Shown: in pieces, positions 36,154-44,391 of the stretch | How the letters are laid out: each line of letters opens with the position of its first letter | Numbering within the stretch: the first letter of the stretch is position 1 | Source of the DNA: Butyricimonas faecihominis | Lineage (GTDB): Bacteria; Bacteroidota; Bacteroidia; Bacteroidales; Marinifilaceae | DNA length: 64,000 nucleotides | Assembly: GCF_033096445.1 (NCBI RefSeq) | Contig: NZ_AP028155.1 | Coordinates: 2,795,880 to 2,859,879 of the forward strand | Reading direction: 5' to 3' | The notes under the pieces: model-generated | Seen by the model: the letters and a program-made list of their open reading frames with translations, nothing else | Database searches by the model: none | Told to the model about the DNA's origin: nothing | Made by a program: the position numbers and the translations under genes

Positions 36154-38394
36154 ATGAAGAGAATTGTAATGCTAGGCATGATATTCATGTTAGCCTTGGT
36201 AAGTACCTCGTTTGCAGAGATCACATTAAAAGGAAAAGTCACAGATGCAAAGAGTGGAAAAGCCCTCATCGGTGCAAACGTTCGTCTGGTCGGAACAAGC
36301 ATAGGGATTGCCACCAACAACAAAGGGGAGTTCATTCTAGAAAATATTCCGGATGGCACGTACACGCTACGGGCAAGCTATTCAGGCTACGAAGTTGCCT
36401 CGATAAAAGTCAACAGCAACAAAAACGACATTCTATTCCGGCTCACGGCCACCCCGGTAAACCTGAATCAAGTTGTCGTCACGGGAACGGGAACACACCG
36501 CCGTTTGAAAGATTCTCCCGTACCCATCGAGGTCATCAGCGGTACTGACTTGAAAAGTGCGGGCGTGAACTCCTTCGAAGATGCCCTCCTGTTACTGAAT
36601 CCTTCATTCAACATACGTCCCACCGTCATGGGTTCCTACTTCACGCTGAACGGCATGAGTAACAAATACATCCTCATCCTTGTCGACGGCAAAAAAGTGG
36701 CCGGGGACGTGTCCAACAACACCGACCTCTCCCGTATTGACATGAGCCGGGTCAAGCGTATCGAAATACTGAAAGGAGCGGCATCCGCACTCTATGGTTC
36801 CGACGCTATTGCCGGGGTAATCAACATCATCACGGAACAACCGAAAGACCCGATCAGCGTGCAATCCAAGACCCGTTTCGGGGGAGAATCCAGCTTCTCG
36901 CAAAATGCCAGCATAGACCTACACTTTGGTAAATTCACCTCTTCCACCTCCTACCAAAGGAGACAGATGGGAGGCTGGCAATTAAGCCCTTACGAGATTG
37001 ACGGGGACACAGCCATACTCACGAGAAGAGAAGCTTCCAGCAAGTTCCATTCCAACATTGTCAATCAACGCTTCACCTACGCCCCGGTGAAAAGCCTAAG
37101 CCTGTACGCCCAAGGGGGATATTTTGACCGGGAAGTAAACCGTCCCGTGCAGGAGAAGAAAGATGACGGGGGCTACACCTATGACCTAACCTACATGGAC
37201 TACAACATCGGCGTGGGCGGACGCTACCAGCTAAACTCCACCGATTACATCGCACTGGACCTCTACATGGACAACTACGAATACAACAAACTGTACACCG
37301 TGGCACAGGTCAGTAAAAAAGACACGACCTTCCGCATCGGGGACGAGGAATTGACGAAACGCCAGAAATACTACAACGGGAACCTGAAAGGCGTGTTTAA
37401 ACTAGGCTCATACAACAAAATTTCCGCAGGTACCGAGTACACGAACGACTACATGAAAAACCCCGGAAACCTCGAAGAACCGGAAGAGATCTACACGCTG
37501 GCCCTGTACGCGCAAGACGAGATTCGCCTCTGGAAAAACCTGCAAATTTTGCCGGGATTCCGCTACGTGTACAACGAGATGTTTAAGAACCGCTTTACCC
37601 CGAAAATAGCCTTGATGTACACCCTCGGCTCCTTCAATTTCAGAACATCCTACGCCGCCGGTTTTAAAACCCCCAGCATACAAGAACTATATTACGATTA
37701 CGAAGCCCGCGGGGCTATCACCATCGGGAACCCAGACCTGAAACCGGAAAAAGCAAACTACTACAACATCAACGTGGAATATGCCGGGAAATATCTGAAT
37801 GTCTCTGTCAACGGGTACATCAACGACGTGAAAGACATCATCGAGAAATACGACGTTGGGGTTACCGACGAGGATAAAGCGAACGGGATAAAAACCCGGA
37901 ACGTGTACCACAACCTCGACAAAGCCAGTATCAAAGGCTTCGATGTCACGATCAATAGCTACTTGGGTGCCGGGTTTTCTGCCGCCGGATCCTACAACTG
38001 CGTGTATGCCGCCGATGATTCCGGACGCCGCCTGAGCGAATCGGTACGCCACGCGGCAACCTTCCGGGCCGGGTGGAGCCATGAATGGAACAAGTACAAA
38101 CTACGGGCCAACATCAACGGGAGAATGCAAGGTTCAAAATACATCTACAAAAAGACCACGGACAAAACAACCGGGAAAGACATTTACACCGACGTCAGCG
38201 CCCCCAAGTACCAGCTCTGGAACTTGGCGACCACCCACACCTTCGCTCCCGTGGGTAACTTCCTGTTCGAAATCAACGCCGGGATTGACAACATCTTTGA
38301 CTGGACGGACGATCGCCCCAGCGGGGTAAACTATGCCACGCTAAACCCCGGACGCACACTATTTGCCAGTCTCATTATTCGTTTCACCAAATAA
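36154..38394 (+). CDS. TonB-dependent receptor, BtuB-like, under B12 control
   Basis: A 746-aa outer-membrane receptor. After the signal (about 1-21, STSFAE) comes a carboxypeptidase-like domain (about 25-105, SGKALIGANVRL). The TonB-box region VVVTGTGTHRRLKDSPVPIE, a plug with ILVDGKKVAGD and RIEILKGAASALYGSDAIAG, and a barrel ending in Phe-Thr-Lys follow. The cobalamin riboswitch in its leader and the chelatase gene 9 bp downstream make a corrinoid or other metal-tetrapyrrole the likely ligand. It heads the operon receptor-cbiK-PepSY. Confidence 0.9.
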   Translation: MKRIVMLGMIFMLALVSTSFAEITLKGKVTDAKSGKALIGANVRLVGTSIGIATNNKGEFILENIPDGTYTLRASYSGYEVASIKVNSNKNDILFRLTATPVNLNQVVVTGTGTHRRLKDSPVPIEVISGTDLKSAGVNSFEDALLLLNPSFNIRPTVMGSYFTLNGMSNKYILILVDGKKVAGDVSNNTDLSRIDMSRVKRIEILKGAASALYGSDAIAGVINIITEQPKDPISVQSKTRFGGESSFSQNASIDLHFGKFTSSTSYQRRQMGGWQLSPYEIDGDTAILTRREASSKFHSNIVNQRFTYAPVKSLSLYAQGGYFDREVNRPVQEKKDDGGYTYDLTYMDYNIGVGGRYQLNSTDYIALDLYMDNYEYNKLYTVAQVSKKDTTFRIGDEELTKRQKYYNGNLKGVFKLGSYNKISAGTEYTNDYMKNPGNLEEPEEIYTLALYAQDEIRLWKNLQILPGFRYVYNEMFKNRFTPKIALMYTLGSFNFRTSYAAGFKTPSIQELYYDYEARGAITIGNPDLKPEKANYYNINVEYAGKYLNVSVNGYINDVKDIIEKYDVGVTDEDKANGIKTRNVYHNLDKASIKGFDVTINSYLGAGFSAAGSYNCVYAADDSGRRLSESVRHAATFRAGWSHEWNKYKLRANINGRMQGSKYIYKKTTDKTTGKDIYTDVSAPKYQLWNLATTHTFAPVGNFLFEINAGIDNIFDWTDDRPSGVNYATLNPGRTLFASLIIRFTK

Positions 38395-38403
38395 ACAAAC
38401 ATC

Positions 38404-39330
38404 ATGAAAAACATATTTACAGCTCTACTTTTATTGACAAGTCTGTTCACATTTGCCCACGGTGGAGGTGGTTTCAAACATTCCGATATATTCAAGACTC
38501 TTGGTCCTAATGACAAAGTAGCCATTCTCATGGTTCACTTCGGTACAACTCACGATGACACCCGAGCCTTGACCATCGAGGCCATTAACAAAAAAGTGTC
38601 ACAAACATTCCCCGGAGTGGAAGTCCGTGAAGCCTACACTTCCCGCATGATCATGCGCCGCCTCAAAGAGAAAGGTATGGTCAAACTGAATCCGACCGAG
38701 GCCATGGACAAACTGATTGCCGACGGTTATACCCACTTGATCCTTCAACCCACGAACATCATCGAAGGAATTGAAATGGAAGCCCTGCAAAAAGAAGTTG
38801 CATCATACCAAACGAAGTTCAAAGACATTCGCTTAGGGACAGCTCTTCTTCATTCTCCCGAGGATTACCAAGCCGTGGTAAAAGCGATTGCCGCATCAAT
38901 CAAGGACAAGGAAAAAGGGGATTGCGTCTTCGTATGCCACGGGACCTACCACCCGGCAAACTCAACCTACGGGATGCTCGACTACGTGATGAAAGCTCAA
39001 GGACACAAGAACTACCACGTGGGAACGATCGAAGGTTACCCCACGATGGATGATGTAATCCGCGAACTCGAAGCGAATAAGGCAAAAGAAGTGACCTTGA
39101 TACCCTTCATGTTCGTGGCCGGAGACCATGCCAAGAATGACATCGCCGGGGACTGGAAAGACGAACTGGAAAAGAAAGGCTATAAAGTAAACGTCCTGCT
39201 CAAAGGACTGGGAGAATATCCCGCCATACAGGAACTTTTCATCCAACACGTGAAATTCGCCACCAAACACCAACGGGAAGACATCACCGTGAAGAAAAAG
39301 AAATACGAGAAAACAGACGATATAGACTAA
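38404..39330 (+). CDS. cbiK: Exported CbiK-type sirohydrochlorin cobaltochelatase homologue
   Basis: A 308-aa class II chelatase with a signal peptide (hydrophobic 5-17, cut near FTFA). The CbiK fold is evident: VAILMVHFGTTHDDTR (His near 45), FVCHGTYHPANSTYG (His near 179) and LIPFMFVAGDHAKNDIAGDW (His near 242). The latter pair match the metal-binding histidines His145 and His207 of Salmonella CbiK. Export is unusual for a biosynthetic enzyme but is known for CbiKp of Desulfovibrio and for the haemin-binding CbiK-like IhtB of Porphyromonas gingivalis, whose gene also neighbours a TonB receptor gene. The role here may be metal or tetrapyrrole handling in the periplasm. Confidence 0.9.
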   Translation: MKNIFTALLLLTSLFTFAHGGGGFKHSDIFKTLGPNDKVAILMVHFGTTHDDTRALTIEAINKKVSQTFPGVEVREAYTSRMIMRRLKEKGMVKLNPTEAMDKLIADGYTHLILQPTNIIEGIEMEALQKEVASYQTKFKDIRLGTALLHSPEDYQAVVKAIAASIKDKEKGDCVFVCHGTYHPANSTYGMLDYVMKAQGHKNYHVGTIEGYPTMDDVIRELEANKAKEVTLIPFMFVAGDHAKNDIAGDWKDELEKKGYKVNVLLKGLGEYPAIQELFIQHVKFATKHQREDITVKKKKYEKTDDID

Positions 39331-39337
39331 CCCGCCC

Positions 39338-40831
39338 ATGTTAACCAAATTGTTTATCCATATCCACCGGATACTGGGGTTAATTCTCTGTATCCTGTGC
39401 TTTTCATGGTTCATATCCGGAATCGTGATGATCTACCACTCCTTTCCCCGTGTAAGCCAAGAAGATCGGTTCACTCGTGCGGAAATTCTTGATACGAATG
39501 GCTTGCCCGCCATCCAAGACGTGTTACTCCGCCTCCCGGCCAAAACGCCAACCCGCGGACTCTCCCTGAACAACCCTTATGGAGATCCCGTATTCAGTAT
39601 AGGGGGAGGACGTCAAAGCGTTGAGTTATACGCGGACACGAATGTCGTGGCTCCCGTTATTAACTACGCACTCTGTGAAAACCGGGCTGCTCGCTGGTGT
39701 GCCGATCGAAAGATTACCCGGGTGGATACCCTGTACGCCCTCGACCAATGGATCCCCCTCGCCCATTACAAGCGGGAATTTCCCATCTACAAATTCTACT
39801 TCGACGGTCCGGAAAAATACCAGCTTTACGTCTCTTCCCGAACCGCCAATATCCTGCAGTTTACCGATTCCGACAATCGTTTCTGGGCATGGTTTGGAGC
39901 CATTCCCCATTGGGTGTATTTCACCGTTATCCGGGAAAACCAGAATCTTTGGACACAATTCATGTACTGGGCATGTTATCTCGGAATGTTCATGTGTTTT
40001 ACCGGATTCGTTCTCGGCATACGTTCCTACTGGCTCGCTCGCCGGAAAGGCTTTCTTCGCTCCCCGTACAAGAAGCGATGGTTCAAGTGGCACCACATCA
40101 CGGGTTTCTTCTTCGGTATATTTGTCTTCACGTGGATACTGAGCGGTTATATGTCCATGGCTCCGCTTCCTTCGTGGCTCTTCGGCAAACAGGACTCCCG
40201 CGGATTCCGCCAAAGCCCGGCTGAAAGACAAGCCCCGTCACCTACCGACTATGCCTTGGACTATCGAAAAGCCATTACCCTCACCGCTACTCCGGATGAT
40301 CCTGTCAAAACCATCGAGTGGACCCACTACCAAGGTATTCCCCTCTATCGTCTCCGCACGGTCAGCAAGGAAGTGACCTTAGACGCCTCCACTGACACGA
40401 TTCGTCCTTTCCGCATCACGGAAGAGATGATCCTCGCTGCCGTCAAACGCCTCGCCGGGGACTCAACCACCTACTCCATCACCAAGATGAACGAGTACGA
40501 CAACTACTATATATCCCGTCGTCGTCCTCTACCGCTCCCTGTCTACAAGGTCACGTTCGACAACAAGGCGAAGGACTGTTATTACTATAACCTTGAATCT
40601 TTCCGTCCCGTTCACTACGACACCAACGGACGCTGGAAACGCTGGCTTTACCGTGGTCTTCACACCCTTGACATCAAATTTCTCGTCGAGCGCCCCGCAC
40701 TATGGACCGTGGTCATTTGGACCCTTCTCCTTGGCGGTGCTGTTGTCTCCTTCACGGGAATCGTACTTTCGGTGAAATACCTCAAAAACAGGTTTATAAA
40801 GTTCGTAAAGTTTATAAGGTTCATAAAGTAG
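39338..40831 (+). CDS. PepSY-domain membrane protein (PepSY-associated TM type)
   Basis: A 497-aa inner-membrane protein with four helices. One lies at the N-terminus (LILCILCFSWFISGIVMIY), two centrally (around YLGMFMCFTGFVLGI and ITGFFFGIFVFTWILSGY) and one near the end (VIWTLLLGGAVVSFTGIVLS), with periplasmic PepSY-like segments between. Relatives often accompany siderophore or haem receptors and may be reductases, though this is not proven. It starts 7 bp after cbiK, so it is the third gene of the riboswitch operon. Its last residues, FIKFVKFIRFIK, are encoded by a TATAAAGTT-type intergenic repeat, so the natural C-terminus may have been extended. Confidence 0.85.
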   Translation: MLTKLFIHIHRILGLILCILCFSWFISGIVMIYHSFPRVSQEDRFTRAEILDTNGLPAIQDVLLRLPAKTPTRGLSLNNPYGDPVFSIGGGRQSVELYADTNVVAPVINYALCENRAARWCADRKITRVDTLYALDQWIPLAHYKREFPIYKFYFDGPEKYQLYVSSRTANILQFTDSDNRFWAWFGAIPHWVYFTVIRENQNLWTQFMYWACYLGMFMCFTGFVLGIRSYWLARRKGFLRSPYKKRWFKWHHITGFFFGIFVFTWILSGYMSMAPLPSWLFGKQDSRGFRQSPAERQAPSPTDYALDYRKAITLTATPDDPVKTIEWTHYQGIPLYRLRTVSKEVTLDASTDTIRPFRITEEMILAAVKRLAGDSTTYSITKMNEYDNYYISRRRPLPLPVYKVTFDNKAKDCYYYNLESFRPVHYDTNGRWKRWLYRGLHTLDIKFLVERPALWTVVIWTLLLGGAVVSFTGIVLSVKYLKNRFIKFVKFIRFIK

Positions 40832-40832
40832 T
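40790..40832 (+). repeat. TATAAAGTT repeat array overlapping the end of the PepSY gene
   Basis: TTTATAAAGTTCGTAAAG, TTTATAAGG and TTCATAAAG units. The reverse-complement array (ACTTTATAAACTTTAC) lies at 41066-41105, making a long inverted pair around the family A repeat. Confidence 0.7.
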
Positions 40833-41139
40833 GTCCCCCGCAGGTACCTTTTTTGGGCTGTCCAAAAAGTCATTTTTCAAACTCCCTCCCCCCTTCGGGG
40901 TACTCCCTCTATAAACAGAGGGAGAGTTGAAATACTCCCTGTCTTCAGGGAAAGTCACCAGCTCCTCCTCTGTTTATAGAGGAGGTGGCACGAAGTGACG
41001 GAGGAGTTTTTTGATATAAAATGACTTCTTGGACAGCCCAAAACTCCGTCCGAAGGACGCCCGTCACTTTATAAACTTTACAAACCTTATAAACTTTACA
41101 AACTAAATCGTAACTTTGCTCGAAATAACGTCTTTATTT
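40832..41139. other. 308-bp intergenic region made of three nested inverted repeats
   Basis: From outside in: TATAAAGTT arrays (40790-40832 and 41066-41105); TTTTGGGCTGTCCAAAAAG (40851-40869) against CTTCTTGGACAGCCCAAAA (41025-41043); then a complete family A element (40880-41008). The -7 element of the corrin operon, TAACTTTG at 41111-41118, follows the last arm. No gene is present. Confidence 0.75.
40880..41008 (+). repeat. Family A palindromic repeat, solo copy, 129 bp
   Basis: Same length and orientation as the copy at 5962-6090 and nearly the same sequence, including TCACCAGCTCCTCCTCTGTT and GGCACGAAGTGACGGAGG. It sits at the centre of two outer inverted repeats. Confidence 0.9.
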
Positions 41140-42546
41140 ATGAAACACGGAAAAATATATGTCGCCGGCATTGGGCCGGGTAGCGAGGAAGACATTACCC
41201 CAGCCGTACGGACAGCCATCATGCAATCGGACGTCGTGGTGGGTTACAAATATTACTTTAACTTCATCCGATCCATCGTCCGCCCCGAAACGGAGTGCAT
41301 CGATACCGGGATGAAAAAAGAGAAAGACCGGGCAGCCCTTGCCTTCGAGTATGCCGAACAAGGACACACCGTCTGTGTTGTCAGCTCCGGAGATGCCGGA
41401 ATATACGGGATGGCACCCCTCGTTCTTGAAATGAAACGGGATAAAGCGAGTGATGTTGAGGTAGAAATTCTTCCCGGGATCAGCGCCTTCCAGAAAGGAG
41501 CCGCATTACTGGGAGCCCCTATCGGGCATGACTTTTGCATCATCTCCCTCTCCGACCTCATGACCCCGTGGGAAAAGATCGAGCGTCGCATAGAAGCCGC
41601 CGCATCTGCCGATTTCGTGACTGCCGTCTACAACCCCAAAAGCGAGGGACGCTACTGGCAACTCTATCGCCTGAAAGAACTATTTCTCAAATACCGCGAA
41701 CCGGAAACCCCTGTCGGCTACATCCGCCAAGCCGGACGTGAAGAACAAGAAGTCAAGATCACGACACTACATGATTTCAACCCGGAAGAGATCGATATGT
41801 TCACGATTGTAATCATCGGAAACTCTCAGTCCTACACGTGGAATGACAAGATCATCACTCCCCGCGGTTACTACCGGGAACAATGTACCGAAAACGTTGG
41901 TATCGGGCAGGAAATCATGATGCGCAGTTTCCGCACTATCGAATCCGAATTAAGGGACAAAAACATCCCCCTCGGCCGTAAATGGGCGTTGTTACACGCC
42001 ATCCACACCACTGCCGACTTCGACATGGAGAACATTCTCTACACCGACAATGACGCCGTGGAAACACTCCATACTGCCCTGCACGATGGCAAGGTACGCA
42101 TGATAGTAACCGACGTCACCATGGCAGCCTCCGGAATCCGCAAGGGAGCCCTCGAACGTCTCGGCATTGAAGTCAAATGCTACCTCGACGATCCTCGCGT
42201 GGCAGAAATGGCATCCCGTCTCAAAATCACCCGCACACAAGCCGGCATACGCCTTGCCGTGGAAGAACATCCCGAAGCACTCTACGTTTTCGGTAATGCC
42301 CCCACGGCCCTCATGGAACTATGCAAGCTCATGCGTCAGGATAAGGCCCATCCGATCGGTGTTATCGGTGCGCCCGTCGGTTTTGTCAACGTTCGGGAAT
42401 CCAAACATATGCTGAAATCTTTCACCCGTCTACCCAAGCTCGTCATCGAGGGGCGCAAGGGAGGTAGTAACCTCGCCGCCACCCTCGTCAACGCCATCCT
42501 TTGTTTCGATGACGCCGCACAGCTACGACCGGGAAGAGACCTTTGA
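41140..42546 (+). CDS. cbiHC: Fused precorrin-3B C17-methyltransferase / precorrin-8X methylmutase (CbiH-CbiC)
   Basis: A 468-aa two-enzyme fusion. Residues about 1-245 are CbiH/CobJ, the ring-contracting C17 methyltransferase, with IYVAGIGPGSEEDITPA, VVSSGDAGIYGMA, EILPGISAFQKGAALLGAP and FVTAVYNPKSEGR. Residues about 255-468 are CbiC/CobH, which moves the C11 methyl group to C12 to give cobyrinic acid, with IHTTADFDMENI, VTDVTMAASGI and GAPVGFVNVRESK. I chose the ATG at 41140 because it gives the standard MKHGKIYVAGIG start. It is first of the corrin-ring operon. Confidence 0.95.
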   Translation: MKHGKIYVAGIGPGSEEDITPAVRTAIMQSDVVVGYKYYFNFIRSIVRPETECIDTGMKKEKDRAALAFEYAEQGHTVCVVSSGDAGIYGMAPLVLEMKRDKASDVEVEILPGISAFQKGAALLGAPIGHDFCIISLSDLMTPWEKIERRIEAAASADFVTAVYNPKSEGRYWQLYRLKELFLKYREPETPVGYIRQAGREEQEVKITTLHDFNPEEIDMFTIVIIGNSQSYTWNDKIITPRGYYREQCTENVGIGQEIMMRSFRTIESELRDKNIPLGRKWALLHAIHTTADFDMENILYTDNDAVETLHTALHDGKVRMIVTDVTMAASGIRKGALERLGIEVKCYLDDPRVAEMASRLKITRTQAGIRLAVEEHPEALYVFGNAPTALMELCKLMRQDKAHPIGVIGAPVGFVNVRESKHMLKSFTRLPKLVIEGRKGGSNLAATLVNAILCFDDAAQLRPGRDL

Positions 42547-42580
42547 GGAATTGAAAATGGAGAATTGAAAATTGAAAATT

Positions 42581-42651
42581 TCCCGAAGCCAGTGAGTAAC
42601 CCAGCTCTCCCTCTGTTTATAGAGGGAGTACCCGAAGGGGGAGGGAGTTCA
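42581..42651 (+). repeat. Family A half-repeat, 5' side of the second DUF559 unit
   Basis: CCCGAAGCCAGTGAGTAACC, then CTCTCCCTCTGTTTATAGAG, GGAGTACCCGAAGGGGGAGG and GAGTTC. It has the same order and spacing to the DUF559 start as at 18434-18502 on the other strand. Confidence 0.82.
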
Positions 42652-42667
42652 ACATAAAAGATAAACC

Positions 42668-43084
42668 ATGACAAACCCAAAAATTACCCACAACACGAAA
42701 AAACAACGGGACATTCGTAGGGAACTACACCAGCACGGAACACCAGCGGAAGCGACTCTTTGGAAATTCCTCAAGGGACGACAAATAAATAATTTAAGAT
42801 GGCGTAGACAATTTAGTATCGAAACCTATATTCTCGATTTCTATTGCCCGGCGGCCCGACTTTGCATTGAATTAGACGGGGCAAGTCATTTCACTCCCGA
42901 TGGCGGATATAATGATGAACGCCGGACAGAATCTCTTTGGCAAAAACATGGAATCCGTACTCTCCGTTTTGAAAACAAGCTAATTTTTGAACAACCGGAA
43001 AATATACTCGAAACGATAAGGATAGCACTGACTGAAGGAACGCAACAAACTCCTCCGTCAGCCACGCTGCCACCTCCTCTATAA
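42668..43084 (+). CDS. DUF559 (Vsr-like) endonuclease domain protein, copy 2
   Basis: A 138-aa protein, about 86% identical to the copy at 17999. The probable active-site set is retained: YILDFYCP (Asp near 57), CIELDGASH (69-74) and the RTLRFENK tail. Both copies end in TPPSATLPPPL, encoded by the family A repeat that follows. It sits between cbiHC and cbiET, in the operon's direction, so it is probably co-transcribed with corrin synthesis genes although unrelated to them. Codon use looks ordinary for the window. Differences are spread evenly, which suggests two copies that diverged under constraint. Confidence 0.88.
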   Translation: MTNPKITHNTKKQRDIRRELHQHGTPAEATLWKFLKGRQINNLRWRRQFSIETYILDFYCPAARLCIELDGASHFTPDGGYNDERRTESLWQKHGIRTLRFENKLIFEQPENILETIRIALTEGTQQTPPSATLPPPL

Positions 43085-43178
43085 ACAGAGGAGGAGCTGG
43101 TAACCATTCCCGAAGATGGTGAGTAATCCAACTCTCCCTCTGTTTATAGAGGGAGTACGGCGGAACCGGGAGAGAGTT
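43048..43178 (-). repeat. Family A repeat, 3' side of the second DUF559 unit, 131 bp
   Basis: A complete copy in the orientation AACTCCTCCGTCAGCC ... GGGAGAGAGTT. Its first 37 bases are DUF559 codons. The last arm carries base changes (TACGGCGGAACCGGG instead of TACCCCGAAGGGGGG) that weaken the outer pairing. Confidence 0.85.
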
Positions 43179-43202
43179 AAATCTAAAATTATTAAATCTA
43201 AA

Positions 43203-44387
43203 ATGAATAACTTCACAATCATCGGTATAGATGACAAGGATCATCCCGAATTACCGGAACAGGCCCGGGCGGCCATCGCCACCCATCACGTTTTTTCCGG
43301 GGGGAAAAGGCACCACGAGATCATGCGTGACAACCTGCCGGAGGCCCACCTCTGGATCGACATCACCGTCCCGCTGGACGAGGTGTTCCGCCAATACGAG
43401 AACCACCCGGACATCGTTGTTTTCGCCTCCGGGGACCCACTCTTTTTCGGTTTCGCCAACACCGTACTCAAACGTCTCCCCGACGCCAAGATCACCCTGA
43501 TTCCCACGTTCAACTCCTTGCAGACACTGGCTCACCGCCTCCTGCTCCCCTACCATGATATGCACGTCGTTTCCCTCACCGGGAGACCGTGGCACGAGTT
43601 CGACCGAGCACTCATCGAGGGACAGGAGAAAATCGGCGTGCTTACCGACCGGGAACACACGCCGACCACCATCGCCGAACGTATGCTCCGTTACGGGTAT
43701 GACAACTACATCATGTACGTCGGTGAAGCCCTCGGCAGTGACACCGAAACCGTCCGCGTCCTCGTTCCCGATGATGCCACGGCCCTCACCTTCCGCCACC
43801 CGAACTGCCTCATTCTCTACCGCACGTACGAGCGTCAGCGGCATTTCGGCATTCCCGAAAGCGACTTCGAACTGCTCGACGGACGTGTCAACATGATCAC
43901 GAAAGCACCGATCCGCCTGCTCACGCTGGCACAACTGGATCTTCGTCGCCATCAAACCCTGTGGGACATCGGGTTCTGCACGGGTTCCGTCTCCATCGAG
44001 GCGAAACTCCAGTTCCCTCACCTGCACGTCGTGGCTTTCGAGCAACGCCCCGAGGGCAAGCGCCTCATGGAACTCAACGCTGCCCGTTTCGGGACGCCCG
44101 GCATCATCACCCGCATCGGAGACTTCCTGCAGGCTGAACTAGACGACCTTCCCGCCCCCGACGCCGTATTCATCGGCGGCCACGGCGGCCACATGGATCA
44201 AATCGTCCGGAAAGTCAGCGAACACCTGCTCCCGGACGGAATTATCGTCTTCAATTCCGTCTCTAAGCAAAGTCAGGAATTATTCGCCGAAACCGTCAAA
44301 CAACACGGCTTCACTCTCGTCAGCACCCAACACGTGGCCATCGATGACCACAACCCCATATTAATCATGAAAGCACAAAAAATATAA
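43203..44387 (+). CDS. cbiET: Fused cobalt-precorrin-7 C5-methyltransferase / C15-methyltransferase-decarboxylase (CbiE-CbiT, CobL type)
   Basis: A 394-aa fusion. CbiE (about 1-200) has FTIIGIDD, FSGGKRHHEIM, VVFASGDPLFFG and VVSLTGRPWHEF. CbiT (about 215-394) has MITKAPIRLLTLAQLDLR, the SAM-binding LWDIGFCTGSVSIEA and FIGGHGGHMD. It methylates C5 and C15 and removes the acetate carboxyl. I chose the ATG at 43203 (MNNFTIIG). The 29 in-frame codons upstream belong to the family A repeat and AATCTAAAAT sequence. The next gene starts 4 bp after its stop. Confidence 0.95.
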   Translation: MNNFTIIGIDDKDHPELPEQARAAIATHHVFSGGKRHHEIMRDNLPEAHLWIDITVPLDEVFRQYENHPDIVVFASGDPLFFGFANTVLKRLPDAKITLIPTFNSLQTLAHRLLLPYHDMHVVSLTGRPWHEFDRALIEGQEKIGVLTDREHTPTTIAERMLRYGYDNYIMYVGEALGSDTETVRVLVPDDATALTFRHPNCLILYRTYERQRHFGIPESDFELLDGRVNMITKAPIRLLTLAQLDLRRHQTLWDIGFCTGSVSIEAKLQFPHLHVVAFEQRPEGKRLMELNAARFGTPGIITRIGDFLQAELDDLPAPDAVFIGGHGGHMDQIVRKVSEHLLPDGIIVFNSVSKQSQELFAETVKQHGFTLVSTQHVAIDDHNPILIMKAQKI

Positions 44388-44391
44388 TCCC

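Noticed and set aside
43116-43202. Longer cbiET start
   Set aside because: The 29 added codons come from the family A repeat and AATCTAAAAT sequence, and CbiE normally starts just before FTIIGI.
43251-44045. 264-aa open frame antisense to cbiET (and a 261-aa one antisense to cbiJD at 47328-48113)
   Set aside because: Long antisense frames are expected in these GC-richer genes. The translations are Asp/Gly/Val-rich mirror products without domains, and the sense genes are certain.
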